From Segniliparus sp051660745 (GTDB lineage: Bacteria > Actinomycetota > Actinomycetes > Mycobacteriales > Mycobacteriaceae): 64,000 bases of DNA. Below, piece after piece: positions 7,960 through 16,710 of this stretch. Numbering within the stretch: position 1 is the first letter of the stretch; each line of letters opens with the position of its first letter. Location of the stretch: assembly GCF_051660745.1 (NCBI RefSeq), contig NZ_JBOFQF010000028.1:310001-374000 (forward strand), written 5' to 3'. Below the pieces are notes generated by a model that saw only the letters and a list, made by a program, of their open reading frames with translations, did no database searches and was not told the origin of the DNA. A program made the position numbers and the translations under genes.

Positions 7960-8703
7960 GTGAAGTCGTACCGGGACGTCGGCGTGGTGCTGCGCAACCA
8001 TCAACTCGGCGAGGCCGACCGGATCGTCACCCTGCTCACGCGGGAGAACGGGCTGGTCCGCGCTGTGGCGAAAGGCGTCCGTCGCACCCGGTCGAAATTC
8101 GGGGCCCGCCTCGAGCCGTTCAGCTGCGTCGACGTGCAGCTGTACCAAGGCCGCAGCCTCGATGTCATCACGCAGGCCGTGACCCTCGACGCGAACAGCG
8201 AAGACATCACGGCGGACTACGGGAAGTACACCACCGGCTGCGCCATCCTGGAGACGGCGACCCTGCTCGCGGGCCCGCAAGGCGCCCCCGCGCAGGACTT
8301 GCACACGCTCACCCGGGGCGCGCTGGCCGCGCTGCGCAAAGGGGAGAAGCCCCGCGACCTGATCCTTGCCGCCTTCTTCCTCCGCGCGATGGGCCACGCG
8401 GGATGGATGCCCGCCCTGCTGGACTGCGCCCGATGCGGGGCCGAAGGGCCGCACCGGGCTTTTCATCCCCGCGCGGGCGGAGCCGTGTGCCCCTTGTGCC
8501 GTCCCCCCGGTTCGAGCACGCCGGGCCTCGGGGTGCTCGACCTCATGGCCGCGCTCGCCGAAGGCCGCTGGGACGACGCGGTCACGGCCTCGTCGTCCGC
8601 GCGGGCGCAGGCGGGCGGTTTGACCGCCGCGCACTTGCAATGCCATATGGAGCACCAACTGCGGACCCTTTCCCTCGTGGAGGGCTTGGCGGAGGCCTCA
8701 TGA
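7960..8703 (+). CDS. recO: DNA repair protein RecO
   Basis: The 247-residue product has the RecO layout. An N-terminal OB fold (KSYRDVGVVLRNHQLGEADR, residues 2-21) precedes TLLTRENGLVRAVAKGVRR, a helical middle, and a C-terminal zinc ribbon CARCGAEGPH...CPLCRPPG. RecO loads RecA on SSB-coated DNA together with RecR. GTG at 7960 is chosen because homology begins there; the nearest GGAG is 15 nt upstream, so initiation is weakly marked. The stop codon overlaps the ATG of uppS (ATGA), as in the mycobacterial recO-uppS pair. Confidence 0.93.
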   Translation: MKSYRDVGVVLRNHQLGEADRIVTLLTRENGLVRAVAKGVRRTRSKFGARLEPFSCVDVQLYQGRSLDVITQAVTLDANSEDITADYGKYTTGCAILETATLLAGPQGAPAQDLHTLTRGALAALRKGEKPRDLILAAFFLRAMGHAGWMPALLDCARCGAEGPHRAFHPRAGGAVCPLCRPPGSSTPGLGVLDLMAALAEGRWDDAVTASSSARAQAGGLTAAHLQCHMEHQLRTLSLVEGLAEAS

Positions 8704-9455
8704 GCCGCGCGCCAGACCCGCATCCGTCCGGCGCCCGCGCCCCGCAGCTGCCGTCCGGAGCCGTGCCCAAGCACGTCGCGCTCATCATGGACGGCAACGG
8801 CCGTTGGGCGCAGCAACGCGGCCTGCCCCGAACGGAGGGGCACAAGCGGGGCGAGGCGGTGCTCATGGACCTCGTGCACGGCTCGCTTGAGGTCGGAGTC
8901 CAGTGGCTCTCCGCGTACGCGTTCTCCACGGAGAACTGGTCGCGCAGCCCGAGCGAGGTCAAGTTCCTCATGGGGTTCAACCGGGACGTGATCCGCCGCC
9001 GCCGCGACGAGATGCACGAGCTCGGGGTGCGCATCCGGTGGGCGGGCAGGCGGCCGAGGCTCTGGCGCAGCGTCGTCTCCGAGCTCGAGTCCGCCATGGA
9101 GCTGACCAAGCGCAACACGAAGATGAACCTCGTGATGTGCGTGAACTACGGCGCGCGGGCCGAGCTCGCCGACGCCGCCGCCCAGGTCGGGGCGCTCGCG
9201 AAAGCGGGGAAGCTCAATCCGGACCGGCTCACCGAAGAGGGGCTGCGGAAGTTCCTCTACGTGCCGGACATGCCGGACGTGGACCTCATGCTGCGCCCGT
9301 CCGGGGAGATGCGGGTGTCGAACTTCTTGCTGTGGCAGTCCGCGTACGCGGAGCTCGTGGTGCAGGACAAGCTGTTCCCCGACATCGACCGCCGCGACCT
9401 TTGGGCGGCGTGCGAGGAGTACGCGCGGCGCAACCGCCGCTTCGGCAAGGCGTAA
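8700..9455 (+). CDS. uppS: Isoprenyl diphosphate synthase (decaprenyl/undecaprenyl-PP synthase)
   Basis: This cis-prenyltransferase of 251 residues would supply the polyprenyl carrier for peptidoglycan, arabinogalactan and lipoglycan synthesis. HVALIMDGNGRWAQQRG near residue 22 holds the catalytic Asp and phosphate-binding loop, and LRPSGEMRVSNFLLWQSAYAE is the C-terminal substrate motif (more often RTSGEQRLSNFL, so the PSGEM variant is slightly unusual). It is translationally coupled to recO by a 4-nt overlap. It is shorter at the N-terminus than the M. tuberculosis Rv2361c enzyme (296). Confidence 0.93.
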   Translation: MSRAPDPHPSGARAPQLPSGAVPKHVALIMDGNGRWAQQRGLPRTEGHKRGEAVLMDLVHGSLEVGVQWLSAYAFSTENWSRSPSEVKFLMGFNRDVIRRRRDEMHELGVRIRWAGRRPRLWRSVVSELESAMELTKRNTKMNLVMCVNYGARAELADAAAQVGALAKAGKLNPDRLTEEGLRKFLYVPDMPDVDLMLRPSGEMRVSNFLLWQSAYAELVVQDKLFPDIDRRDLWAACEEYARRNRRFGKA

Positions 9456-9501
9456 TTTCTGAGCCACCTGCCGGAATGCAGGCGCAGTGTACGGTGACGG
9501 C

Positions 9502-10434
9502 ATGGCGTTGAAAGTGGGATTGTTGCTGCCAAGCCGTGAGACGGCCATGACCGGCACGCATGACGCGCCAGGAGTCGTCAGGTTCGCGGCCGAGGCGGAG
9601 CAGGCGGGTTTCGACTCGGTCTGGGTCGGCGATTCGCTCCTGGCCCGCACCCGTGCGGAGCCGTTGTCCGTCCTCGCGTCGGTGGCTGCTGTGACGGAGC
9701 GGGTCGAGATGGGCACGGCGGCGCTCATCGCGCCATTGCGCGCGCCGCTGCTCGGCGCCGCGCAAGCCGCCACTGTCGACCAATTGTCCAGCGGCCGGCT
9801 TGTGCTCGGCGTAGCCTTCGGCTCTCCTGTGCCAGAAAGCCGGAAGGAGTTCGAAGCCGTGTCGGTTCCGTTCGCCGGGCGGGGGAAGCGGCTCGACGAG
9901 ACCGTGGATCTTTGGCGGGCGGCATGGGGCGGCAGGCAGAGCTTCAGCGGAGATTTGTTCTCGATCGAGGACCTTGGCGGCGCTCTGCCGCCCGCCCGCA
10001 GGGGCGGGCCTCCTGTATGGCTTGCGGGCGGGGACTCCCAGACGGTGGTCGAACGGGTCGCGGGACGCTACGACGGCTGGCTGCCGTACCTGCCGGACTC
10101 TGGGGCGTATGCCCGAGCATGGGAGCGGATATCGGAGCGGGCGAGCCGGGAGATCACGCCTGCGCTCTACGCCACGGTGAACATCAACGACGACAAGCAG
10201 GCTGCCGCCGAGCAGCTCGACGGCTATATGCGGGCGTACTACCGGCAGCCGCTCGACGCGATGTCCGCCATTCAGGCCGTCTGCGGCGGCTCGGCGCAGG
10301 AATGCCTGGACTGGCTTGCGCGGTATGTGGAGGCGGGCGCGCGGCATTTGATCTTGCGGATCGGCTCGCTCGATCCGCACGTCGAAGTCCTCGCCGAGCG
10401 TCTGCTGCCTGCGCTCCGTTCGCTCGCGGTGTGA
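9502..10434 (+). CDS. Luciferase-like (LLM class) flavin-dependent oxidoreductase
   Basis: The 310-residue bacterial-luciferase-fold protein begins with KVGLLLPSRE, followed by AEQAGFDSVWVGDSLL and LASVAAVTERVEMGTAAL, the hallmark blocks of LLM oxidoreductases that use FMN or coenzyme F420. GGPPVWLAGGDSQTVVERVAGR and YDGWLPYLPD are the later conserved segments. Substrate and cofactor choice cannot be read here. ATG at 9502 has no ribosome-binding site but stands 6 nt after TACGGT, so a leaderless start is likely; an in-frame GTG at 9487 is less likely. Confidence 0.8.
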   Translation: MALKVGLLLPSRETAMTGTHDAPGVVRFAAEAEQAGFDSVWVGDSLLARTRAEPLSVLASVAAVTERVEMGTAALIAPLRAPLLGAAQAATVDQLSSGRLVLGVAFGSPVPESRKEFEAVSVPFAGRGKRLDETVDLWRAAWGGRQSFSGDLFSIEDLGGALPPARRGGPPVWLAGGDSQTVVERVAGRYDGWLPYLPDSGAYARAWERISERASREITPALYATVNINDDKQAAAEQLDGYMRAYYRQPLDAMSAIQAVCGGSAQECLDWLARYVEAGARHLILRIGSLDPHVEVLAERLLPALRSLAV

Positions 10435-10500
10435 AACCCACTGGTTCTGCAGGGCGCTTCGCCGCAATTGGAATGGCTGGCGCCCAGGAAGGGAGACATC

Positions 10501-10701
10501 TTGGAGGAATACACCGTCAAGCATTTCTCGCAGTCCAATCCGGCGGGGCCCGGCCAGGAGAGCGTCCCGGATCTGTTGCGCAGAGTCGCCGCGACGCTCG
10601 ACGGCATGGGAACAATCGAGGTGCAGGATCTGATCTTGCACAACGAGATCTGCCCCGAAGGAGCGAGCTGGCCTTCGATCACGGTCTACTACACGAGCTG
10701 A
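10501..10701 (+). CDS. Small conserved hypothetical protein (66 aa)
   Basis: TTG at 10501 stands 5 nt after GGAAGGGAG and gives a 66-residue soluble protein: EEYTVKHFSQ, a helix around SVPDLLRRVAATLDGMG, then VQDLILHNEI and a C-terminal ITVYYTS strand. The layout resembles small actinobacterial proteins of unknown function that I recall with a similar YTVKHF...VQDL...TVYF pattern. It follows the LLM oxidoreductase by 66 nt and ends 15 nt from the stop of the convergent flavoprotein gene. No function is proposed. Confidence 0.7.
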   Translation: MEEYTVKHFSQSNPAGPGQESVPDLLRRVAATLDGMGTIEVQDLILHNEICPEGASWPSITVYYTS

Positions 10702-10720
10702 GCCTGGCGGCGAGGCTCAG
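10698..10720. terminator. Short hairpin between convergent stop codons
   Basis: CTGAGCC and GGCTCAG pair over a 9-nt loop. The hairpin includes parts of both stop codons of the facing genes, so it could slow transcription from both sides. No T-tract follows, so strength is doubtful. Confidence 0.35.
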
Positions 10721-12459
10721 TCGACCAGGGCGTCGAGCGCGGCCCTTCGGGTTTCGCTTCGGCCATGTTGGACCGCGACGCGCTGCGAGAGCTCCAGCGG
10801 GTCCCACCCGTCCTCCAGCGGCGTGAGAACGCGAGGGTCGACGAGCCGGGCTCCGGACGAGGCCTCTTTTTGCAGGTCTCTGCCGACGATGGCGCTGGCG
10901 GCCCAGCGCCCGCTGACGAGGGCGGCCTCCGTCCCCGGCCCCCACGAGGTGCTCGAGCCGCACAGAAACAGGCCTTTGACTGGCGTGCGGACCCCTGGCC
11001 GGAGCGGTCCGGCCTGTTTCCGGTTGAATTCGATCCCGTATGCGGACCCTTCCGTCGTCCTCGTGTACCGCTCCTGGGTGACCGGTGTGGACAACTCCTT
11101 GTACACGACAGAGTCGGCGAAGTTCGGGATCGCCGAGTCCGCCCTCTCGATCAGGATGTCGAGGATCTCGTCCTTGAGCTGGCGATAGTCGCTGGAGCGG
11201 CGGTATCCGGCGCCTCGGAAGTCCTCTTCGGCGATGCCCCAGCTCGCGTAGTCCATCGGGAGCGGCAGCATGATCTCCACCGCGGAGTGCCCAGCGGGGG
11301 CGTACCGGGTCCCGGCGCGGTCTTTCACGTTCGAGGAGTGGATGTACACGGGCGCTTCCCGCCTGAGCAGGTCCAGCCACTCCGCGCGCGGTTTGCCCTT
11401 CGGGTCAAATCTTCGTTCGAGTTCGTCAAACCCGATAACGGTGGGGTACACGAAGATGTCTTGGGCCGTCATAGTGTCGGCGAGGTTTGTGTTGAGTCCG
11501 ATGTAGGCGTTGAAGAAGGGGGTGGCCATCTTGTACTTCGCGATCCGTCGCGCGTATCGGCGCGAGATGTGCTCCTCGCCGACCATCTGGAGCATGGTCT
11601 TCTTGATATCGGCGCCGGAGACCACCACCGGGGCGGAATAGTGTGTGCCGTCGCGGAGCCTGACCCCGGCGGCCCGCCCGGACTCGATGACGATCTTGTC
11701 GACGAAGGCGTTCACCCGGATCTCGCCCCCGTAGCTGCGCACGACGTCCGCGAGATGGGCCGACAGGGTCTGGCCGCCGCCTTTCGGATACCAGCTCCCG
11801 CCGTGGATGAACATGCGCTGGAAGATGGCGTAGATCCCGAACGGGAGCCGTGACGGCGGGCAGTCGATGCTGCCGAACGGCGAAGAGAGGACGATTTGCA
11901 GATTCTTGGAGAACCCGAAATGATCGAACACCGCCTGCGAGCTTGAGGCGAGCCATCGCGCGGCCGATCCGGTTTTGAGCACGCCGAGCGTCGAGCGCAG
12001 GAGCGAGGACGGTCCGCGGTCGCGGTCGAAGGAGCCTGCCTTGCGCAGGAGCGGGACGAATTTCTTGATCGCCGCCGTTTCGTCGGGGAAAGTCTCGATC
12101 AATCGGTTTTCGTACTCCTGCCAGCCTCGGGGCGGGGCGAAGGACACATCGGGAAGCTGGTACGTCTCGAACGCCTTGGGGTCCAGTTCGAGGAATTCGA
12201 CCCTGCCATCTGCCCCGAGGCTCTGGAACAGCGCAGGCAAGATCCCGCCGGGGCCGCAGTCGCCCATGTGGTGCACGCCGACGTCCCACCCCCATTTGCG
12301 CTCACGGCGGAACACGTGAGAGCTACCGCCGATCACCTGGTATTGCTCAAGGACGAGGACCGATTTCCCGCAGGCCGCGAGATGCGCCGCAGCGGATATC
12401 CCGCTCAAGCCCGAGCCGATCACGATGGCGTCCCAGTCCCGAGATCGCGTTTCTGGCAT
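10717..12459 (-). CDS. FAD-dependent oxidoreductase, phytoene desaturase/retinol saturase-like
   Basis: The 580-residue flavoprotein starts with a Rossmann dinucleotide motif VIGSGLSGISAAAHLAACG (residues 12-30) and the acidic end of strand 2 at LVLEQY, followed by GGSSHVFRRE, the pattern of CrtI/CrtO/RetSat amine-oxidase-like enzymes. A C-terminal GLFLCGSSTSWGPG segment binds the flavin. Such enzymes desaturate, isomerise or saturate polyenes; the substrate is unknown and no carotenoid genes are in the window. ATG at 12459 is preceded by AAAAGGAG at ideal spacing. Upstream lies an AT-rich segment with an imperfect palindrome. Confidence 0.8.
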   Translation of the reverse strand: MPETRSRDWDAIVIGSGLSGISAAAHLAACGKSVLVLEQYQVIGGSSHVFRRERKWGWDVGVHHMGDCGPGGILPALFQSLGADGRVEFLELDPKAFETYQLPDVSFAPPRGWQEYENRLIETFPDETAAIKKFVPLLRKAGSFDRDRGPSSLLRSTLGVLKTGSAARWLASSSQAVFDHFGFSKNLQIVLSSPFGSIDCPPSRLPFGIYAIFQRMFIHGGSWYPKGGGQTLSAHLADVVRSYGGEIRVNAFVDKIVIESGRAAGVRLRDGTHYSAPVVVSGADIKKTMLQMVGEEHISRRYARRIAKYKMATPFFNAYIGLNTNLADTMTAQDIFVYPTVIGFDELERRFDPKGKPRAEWLDLLRREAPVYIHSSNVKDRAGTRYAPAGHSAVEIMLPLPMDYASWGIAEEDFRGAGYRRSSDYRQLKDEILDILIERADSAIPNFADSVVYKELSTPVTQERYTRTTEGSAYGIEFNRKQAGPLRPGVRTPVKGLFLCGSSTSWGPGTEAALVSGRWAASAIVGRDLQKEASSGARLVDPRVLTPLEDGWDPLELSQRVAVQHGRSETRRAALDALVD

Positions 12460-12541
12460 TGCTGCTCCTTTTCGGACTGCCGCAGGCAGGCTCGCGAGCC
12501 CGTTGCTCGCGTTGGCACGCCTGGGACGTGGGCCACATTTG

Positions 12542-12556
12542 GATATCTTGTATATC
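12542..12556. promoter_or_regulatory. AT-rich inverted repeat upstream of the flavoprotein gene
   Basis: GATAT-CTTGT-ATATC lies in a conspicuously AT-rich patch (12538-12570) in an otherwise GC-rich gap, 83-97 nt upstream of the ATG at 12459. A minus-strand -10 such as TATGAT overlaps it. It is a likely promoter with a possible regulator site; the regulator type is not evident. Confidence 0.4.
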
Positions 12557-12640
12557 ATACCTCATAGAGAAATGCCCGTGTCGGGGATCACGATTTCGGC
12601 TGGGGCGAGGCGTGGTGCGACGGTTGTGCTCTCCCGGCGG

Positions 12641-14281
12641 CTAGACCAGTCGGTCGACGACCTTCCCGCCAGCCACCTCGACGCGCCGGTTCACCCGTAC
12701 AGCGTCGAGCATGCGCCGGTCGTGGGTGACCAGAAGGAGCGTGCCCGTGTAGGAGTCGAGCGCCGACTCGAGCTGCTCGATGGCCGGGAGGTCCAGATGG
12801 TTGGTCGGCTCGTCCAAGACGAGGAGGTTCACCCCCCGCGCCTGCATGAGCGCGAGCTCGGCGCGGGTCCGCTCGCCGGGGGAGAGGGTCGCGGCAGGGC
12901 GGAGCACGTGCGCGGCGGAAAGCCCGAACTTCGCCAACAGAGTGCGCAGGTCCGCTGTTGGCAGATCGGGCAGGATCGCGCCGACGACCTCGATGAGCGG
13001 CTCGGGGGAGCTGAGCGCCTCGCGGGGCTGGTCGATCTCGCCGACGACAGTGCCGGAGCCGAGATGGGCCTCGCCCTCGTCCACCGGCGTGCGGCCGAGC
13101 AGGGCGGCGAGCAAGGTGGACTTGCCCGAGCCGTTCGCCCCGGTGATCGCAATACGGTCGGCCCAGTCGACTTGCAGGTCGACCGGGCCGAGCGTGAACT
13201 CGCCCCGGCGCACGACCGCGCCGCGCAACGAGGCGACGACGTTGCCGGAGCGGGGCGCGACAGCGATGGAATAGCGCAGCTCCCATTCCTTGCGCGGCTC
13301 CTCGACCACTTCGAGCCGCTCGATGGCGCGCATGCTCTGGCTGACCTTCGAGGCTTGTTTCTCCGTGGAGTCCGCCCGGAAATTCTTCACGAACTTGTCG
13401 TTGTCGGTCGCTTTGCGGCGGGCGTTGCGGACCCCGTGCTCCATCCAGTTGCGCTGGGTCCGGGCGCGCTCCTCCAAACCCGCCTTCGTGTCCGCGTACT
13501 CCTCGTACTGCTCCCGCGCATGCCTGCGGACTGTTTCGCGCTCCCGCAAATACGCCTCGTAGCCGCCGCTGTACTCCTTGGTCGTGCGCTGGGCGAGGTC
13601 CAGTTCGAGCACTCGGGTGACCGTGCGGGCCAAGAACTCGCGGTCGTGGCTGACCAGCACCACGCCCGCTCGCAGATCCGAGACGAAGGCCTCGAGCCGT
13701 TCGATCCCGTCCAAGTCGAGGTCGTTGGTCGGCTCGTCGAGCAGATAGACGTCGTAACGGCTGAGCATGAGCGCGGCGAGCCCGGTCCTTGCGGCCTGGC
13801 CGCCGGAGAGCGCGCTCGTGGGGAGGTCGAGCAACGATTGGAAGCCCAGCTCTGCGGCGACGGTTTCCAGGCGCGCGTCGGCGTCGGCGCCGCCGAGGCG
13901 GAGCCAGCGGTCGAGGCAGTCGGCGTAGTGGTCGCCGCTCTCCGGGTCTTCGGCGAGCTGCTCGGCGGCCGCGTCGAGCGCCTCTTGGGCGGGCCCGACC
14001 CCGGCGCGCTGGAGCAGGAACTCGCGGACGGTCAGGGCCTCGTCCCGCTCATGGGTTTGCGTGAGGTAGCCGATCAGCGCGGAGCTCGGGTGGGCGGCCA
14101 CGGTTCCAGCCTGCGGGCGCGCCCGGCCCGCCAAGATTTCCAGCAGGGTCGATTTCCCCGCGCCGTTGACCCCGACGAGGCCGACGACGTCGCCAGGCGC
14201 GACGACGAGGTCGAGATCAGAGAACAGCTCGCGCGCCCCGAACGCGGCTTTGAGGCCTTTGGCCACCAGCGTTGTGTCCAT
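12641..14281 (-). CDS. ABC-F family ATPase (ribosome-associated)
   Basis: The 546-residue protein has two ABC domains and no membrane segments. Domain 1 has Walker A GVNGAGKST, signature LSGGQAARTG and Walker B VYLLDEPTNDLD. Domain 2 has GANGSGKST, LSPGERTRAE and LLVLDEPTNHLD. A charged linker of about 80 residues (REQYEEYADTKAGLEERART region) between them is the P-site interaction segment of ABC-F proteins, which act on the ribosome in translation control or antibiotic protection rather than transport. Length and layout resemble M. tuberculosis Rv1473. ATG at 14281 has no ribosome-binding site but a TACTGT hexamer 9 nt upstream suggests a leaderless transcript. Confidence 0.88.
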   Translation of the reverse strand: MDTTLVAKGLKAAFGARELFSDLDLVVAPGDVVGLVGVNGAGKSTLLEILAGRARPQAGTVAAHPSSALIGYLTQTHERDEALTVREFLLQRAGVGPAQEALDAAAEQLAEDPESGDHYADCLDRWLRLGGADADARLETVAAELGFQSLLDLPTSALSGGQAARTGLAALMLSRYDVYLLDEPTNDLDLDGIERLEAFVSDLRAGVVLVSHDREFLARTVTRVLELDLAQRTTKEYSGGYEAYLRERETVRRHAREQYEEYADTKAGLEERARTQRNWMEHGVRNARRKATDNDKFVKNFRADSTEKQASKVSQSMRAIERLEVVEEPRKEWELRYSIAVAPRSGNVVASLRGAVVRRGEFTLGPVDLQVDWADRIAITGANGSGKSTLLAALLGRTPVDEGEAHLGSGTVVGEIDQPREALSSPEPLIEVVGAILPDLPTADLRTLLAKFGLSAAHVLRPAATLSPGERTRAELALMQARGVNLLVLDEPTNHLDLPAIEQLESALDSYTGTLLLVTHDRRMLDAVRVNRRVEVAGGKVVDRLV

Positions 14282-14324
14282 GGCGGCCACAGTACACACA
14301 TCGCGGGCTCTCGAATAACGAATT

Positions 14325-15707
14325 TCAGGCGGTCGGCGGGGCGGCGGCCTTCTCAAGCTCGGCGAGCTTGTGCCGCAAGTTCTTCAGCTCGGTGCGCGCC
14401 ACGCCCTGTTGGACGGTGACGACCAGCTGCCCGCGCCGCTCCGAGAAGAAGGTGACGGCCCATTCCCACAGGGTGGCCACGCGGTTGCGGTACCCGACGA
14501 GGTAGACGAGGTGCAGCCCCAGCCAGGCCAGCCAGGCGAGGAGCCCGCCGAACTCGACCTTCCCGACCTTGACGACCGCGTAGAAGCGGCTCACCGCCGC
14601 CATCGAGCCCTTGTCCCAGTAGCGGAACGGCTTGCGGCTCGCGGGGTCGGCGCCTGCGAGCCCGGCCTTGATGGCTTTCGCCGCGTAGGCCCCGCCTTGG
14701 ATCGCCCCTTGGGCCACGCCGCAGACTCCGGGCACCGCCATCATGTCGCCGACGACGAAGACGTCGGGGTGGCCGGGGAGCGAGAGGTCCGGGCCCACTT
14801 CGACTCTGCCGGAGTGGTCGAGCTTGACGCCGCTCTGCTCGGCGAGCTGGCCGCCGAGCGGGCTCGCCGCGACCCCTGCGGACCACACCTTGCAGAAGCT
14901 GGGGAGGACCTCGTCCGTGCCGTCCTTCGCGTGGACAGTCACGCTGTCCGCGTCCACATGCACAACCCGCCTGTTGAGCAGGAGCTGGACGCCGAGCTCT
15001 TCGAGGCGGCGCGCGGCCTTCTCGCCGAGGCTCTGCCCGAACGCCTGCAAGAGCGAGGCCGAGCCGTCGACGAGGACGACCCGCGCGACAGCGGGGTCCA
15101 CCCTCCGGTACGCGCCTTTGAGCGTGCCTCGGACCATCTCCGCGATCTGCCCGGCCAGCTCGACGCCGGTGGGGCCGCCGCCGACGACGACAAAGGTCAG
15201 CAGCTTCTCGATCTCTTGCGGATCCTCCGACAGCTCCGCCTGTTCGAACGCGCCGAGGATCCGCGCCCGGATCTCCAGCGCGTCGTCGATGGTCTTCATG
15301 CCCGGCGCGAACTCGGCGAACTGGTCGTTCCCGAAATACGACTGCTCCGCGCCCGCCGCGACGACCAGGCTGTCGAACCCGGTGGTCGTTGTCCTGCCGA
15401 GGAAGTGCGAGCGCACCTTCTGGGCGGCCAGATCGATCTCGACGACCTCGCCGACGAGCACGGTGGCGTTGCGCTGCTCGGCAAGGACGACCCGGGTCGT
15501 CGGGGCGATCTCGCCCTCGGCGATGATCCCGGTCGCGACCTGGTACAGCATCGGCTGGAACAAGTGGTGCGTGGTCTTGCTGATCAAGGTCACATCGACA
15601 TCGGCGTGCCGCAAGTGCTTGGCGGCGGCCAGGCCGCCGAAGCCAGAACCGATGATCACGACACGGCGGCGAGGCGAGGCGTGGTCCCTCTGTGTGTTCA
15701 CGCCCAT
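14325..15707 (-). CDS. ndh: Type II NADH:quinone oxidoreductase
   Basis: NDH-2 of 460 residues passes electrons from NADH to menaquinone without proton pumping at the inner membrane face. The FAD motif is VVIIGSGFGGLAAAKHLRHA, followed by THHLFQPMLYQVATGII typical of mycobacterial Ndh, and the NADH motif is VVVGGGPTGVELAGQIAEM. VFVVGDMMAVPG lies near the C-terminal flavin contact, and an amphipathic hydrophobic stretch LLAWLAWLGLHLVYLVGY serves membrane attachment. ATG at 15707 directly abuts a TAGGAT -10 element; GTG at 15701 sits 7 nt beyond it and would suit a leaderless start better, so the true start may be two codons in. Confidence 0.93.
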   Translation of the reverse strand: MGVNTQRDHASPRRRVVIIGSGFGGLAAAKHLRHADVDVTLISKTTHHLFQPMLYQVATGIIAEGEIAPTTRVVLAEQRNATVLVGEVVEIDLAAQKVRSHFLGRTTTTGFDSLVVAAGAEQSYFGNDQFAEFAPGMKTIDDALEIRARILGAFEQAELSEDPQEIEKLLTFVVVGGGPTGVELAGQIAEMVRGTLKGAYRRVDPAVARVVLVDGSASLLQAFGQSLGEKAARRLEELGVQLLLNRRVVHVDADSVTVHAKDGTDEVLPSFCKVWSAGVAASPLGGQLAEQSGVKLDHSGRVEVGPDLSLPGHPDVFVVGDMMAVPGVCGVAQGAIQGGAYAAKAIKAGLAGADPASRKPFRYWDKGSMAAVSRFYAVVKVGKVEFGGLLAWLAWLGLHLVYLVGYRNRVATLWEWAVTFFSERRGQLVVTVQQGVARTELKNLRHKLAELEKAAAPPTA

Positions 15708-15727
15708 GATCCTAGTGGCAGCAGGCC

Positions 15728-16135
15728 TTAGCGGCAGTCCGAGCAGTCGCCGAAAACCTCGACCACATGGCTCACGTTCGAGAACCCGTGCTGGGCGGCG
15801 ATCTGGGCCGCCCACGCCTCGACTCCTTCCCCGGAGACCTCCACGGTCCGCCCGCAGCCACGGCAGACGAGATGGTGGTGGTGCCCGGTGGAGCATTTGC
15901 GGTACAAGGTCTCGCCGTGCGCGGTGAGGACCACGTCGACGGCTTCCTCAGAGGCGAGCGTGGCGAGCGTCCGGTACACCGTCGTGAGGCTCACCTGGGC
16001 GCCCCGGTCCACCAGCTGCGAGTGCAGATTCTGGGCGGAGCGGAACTCTCCGACCTCGTTCAAGAGCGCGGTGACGGCCGCGCGCTGGGAGGTGGACCGG
16101 CCTTGGCGGCGGGCGGGCGCTTCGGCTGCGGTCAC
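15728..16135 (-). CDS. zur: Zinc uptake regulator (Fur family)
   Basis: The 135-residue Fur-family repressor has an N-terminal winged helix (SQRAAVTALLNEV ... VSLTTVYRTLATL recognition helix), a HHHHLVCRGCG metal and hinge segment, and a C-terminal FGDCSDC. The two CxxC pairs (CRGC, CSDC) form the structural zinc site. GTG at 16135 overlaps the stop of the upstream smtB-like gene by 4 nt (GTGA), reproducing the M. tuberculosis Rv2358-Rv2359 operon in which SmtB controls zur. Zur represses zinc uptake and alternative ribosomal protein genes when zinc is sufficient. Confidence 0.9.
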   Translation of the reverse strand: MTAAEAPARRQGRSTSQRAAVTALLNEVGEFRSAQNLHSQLVDRGAQVSLTTVYRTLATLASEEAVDVVLTAHGETLYRKCSTGHHHHLVCRGCGRTVEVSGEGVEAWAAQIAAQHGFSNVSHVVEVFGDCSDCR

Positions 16136-16554
16136 AGCCCGCCTTCTTCGGCGTGGCTGACCGCGGCGACGACGATCTCGGCGAGGTGGTGGTCCGCCAG
16201 CCGGTACATCGCCTCGCGGCCGGACCGCTCCACGGCGACGATCCGCTGCTCGCGCAGCACGCGCAGGTGCTGGCTCACCAGCGGCTGCGGCAGGCCGAGC
16301 GCGTCGACCAGCTCGTGGACGCAATGCGGGGCGGAGCGCAGGCGGAGCACGATGGCGATGCGGACCGGGGCGGCGAGGGCGCGAAGGATGTCGCCAGCCG
16401 TGGCGAGCGTGGTTTTGTCCGGCAGCGGGCTCGCGCCGGGCGGCACGCGGCGGCTGGTGTGCGGCTCGCTGTCGTCATGGGGCTCCGTGTCGACCGGATC
16501 GGCGGCGCCTCCGAGGAGGGCGGATCCGGCCAGCGGCTGATCATCCACTCGCAT
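16132..16554 (-). CDS. smtB: ArsR/SmtB-family zinc-sensing repressor
   Basis: The 140-residue winged-helix repressor has a disordered 40-residue N-terminus, then LRALAAPVRIAIVLRL, the recognition helix LPQPLVSQHLRVLREQ and a wing VERSGREAMYRL. The last helix carries Asp-x-His-x10-His-x2-Glu (DHHLAEIVVAAVSHAEE), the alpha-5 zinc site of SmtB/CzrA. It should leave DNA when zinc is high, raising zur expression in the same operon. ATG at 16554 follows GGAGGAG with about 10 nt spacing. The gene is divergent from glyS across a 156-bp gap that probably holds both promoters. Confidence 0.9.
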   Translation of the reverse strand: MRVDDQPLAGSALLGGAADPVDTEPHDDSEPHTSRRVPPGASPLPDKTTLATAGDILRALAAPVRIAIVLRLRSAPHCVHELVDALGLPQPLVSQHLRVLREQRIVAVERSGREAMYRLADHHLAEIVVAAVSHAEEGGL

Positions 16555-16710
16555 AGCCTGGTCTCTCCTCCTGAGTCGTTGCCTGAGCCGCTCCGCTGCT
16601 GTTGGGCGGCGCCTTCAGCTTAGCCGGTTCCGCGACGTGTGGCAGAATCCTTCGAGCGGCGGGGTGCGCCATAGCGGGGCACGTTAAGAATGCAAGGAGA
16701 TAGGACGAGA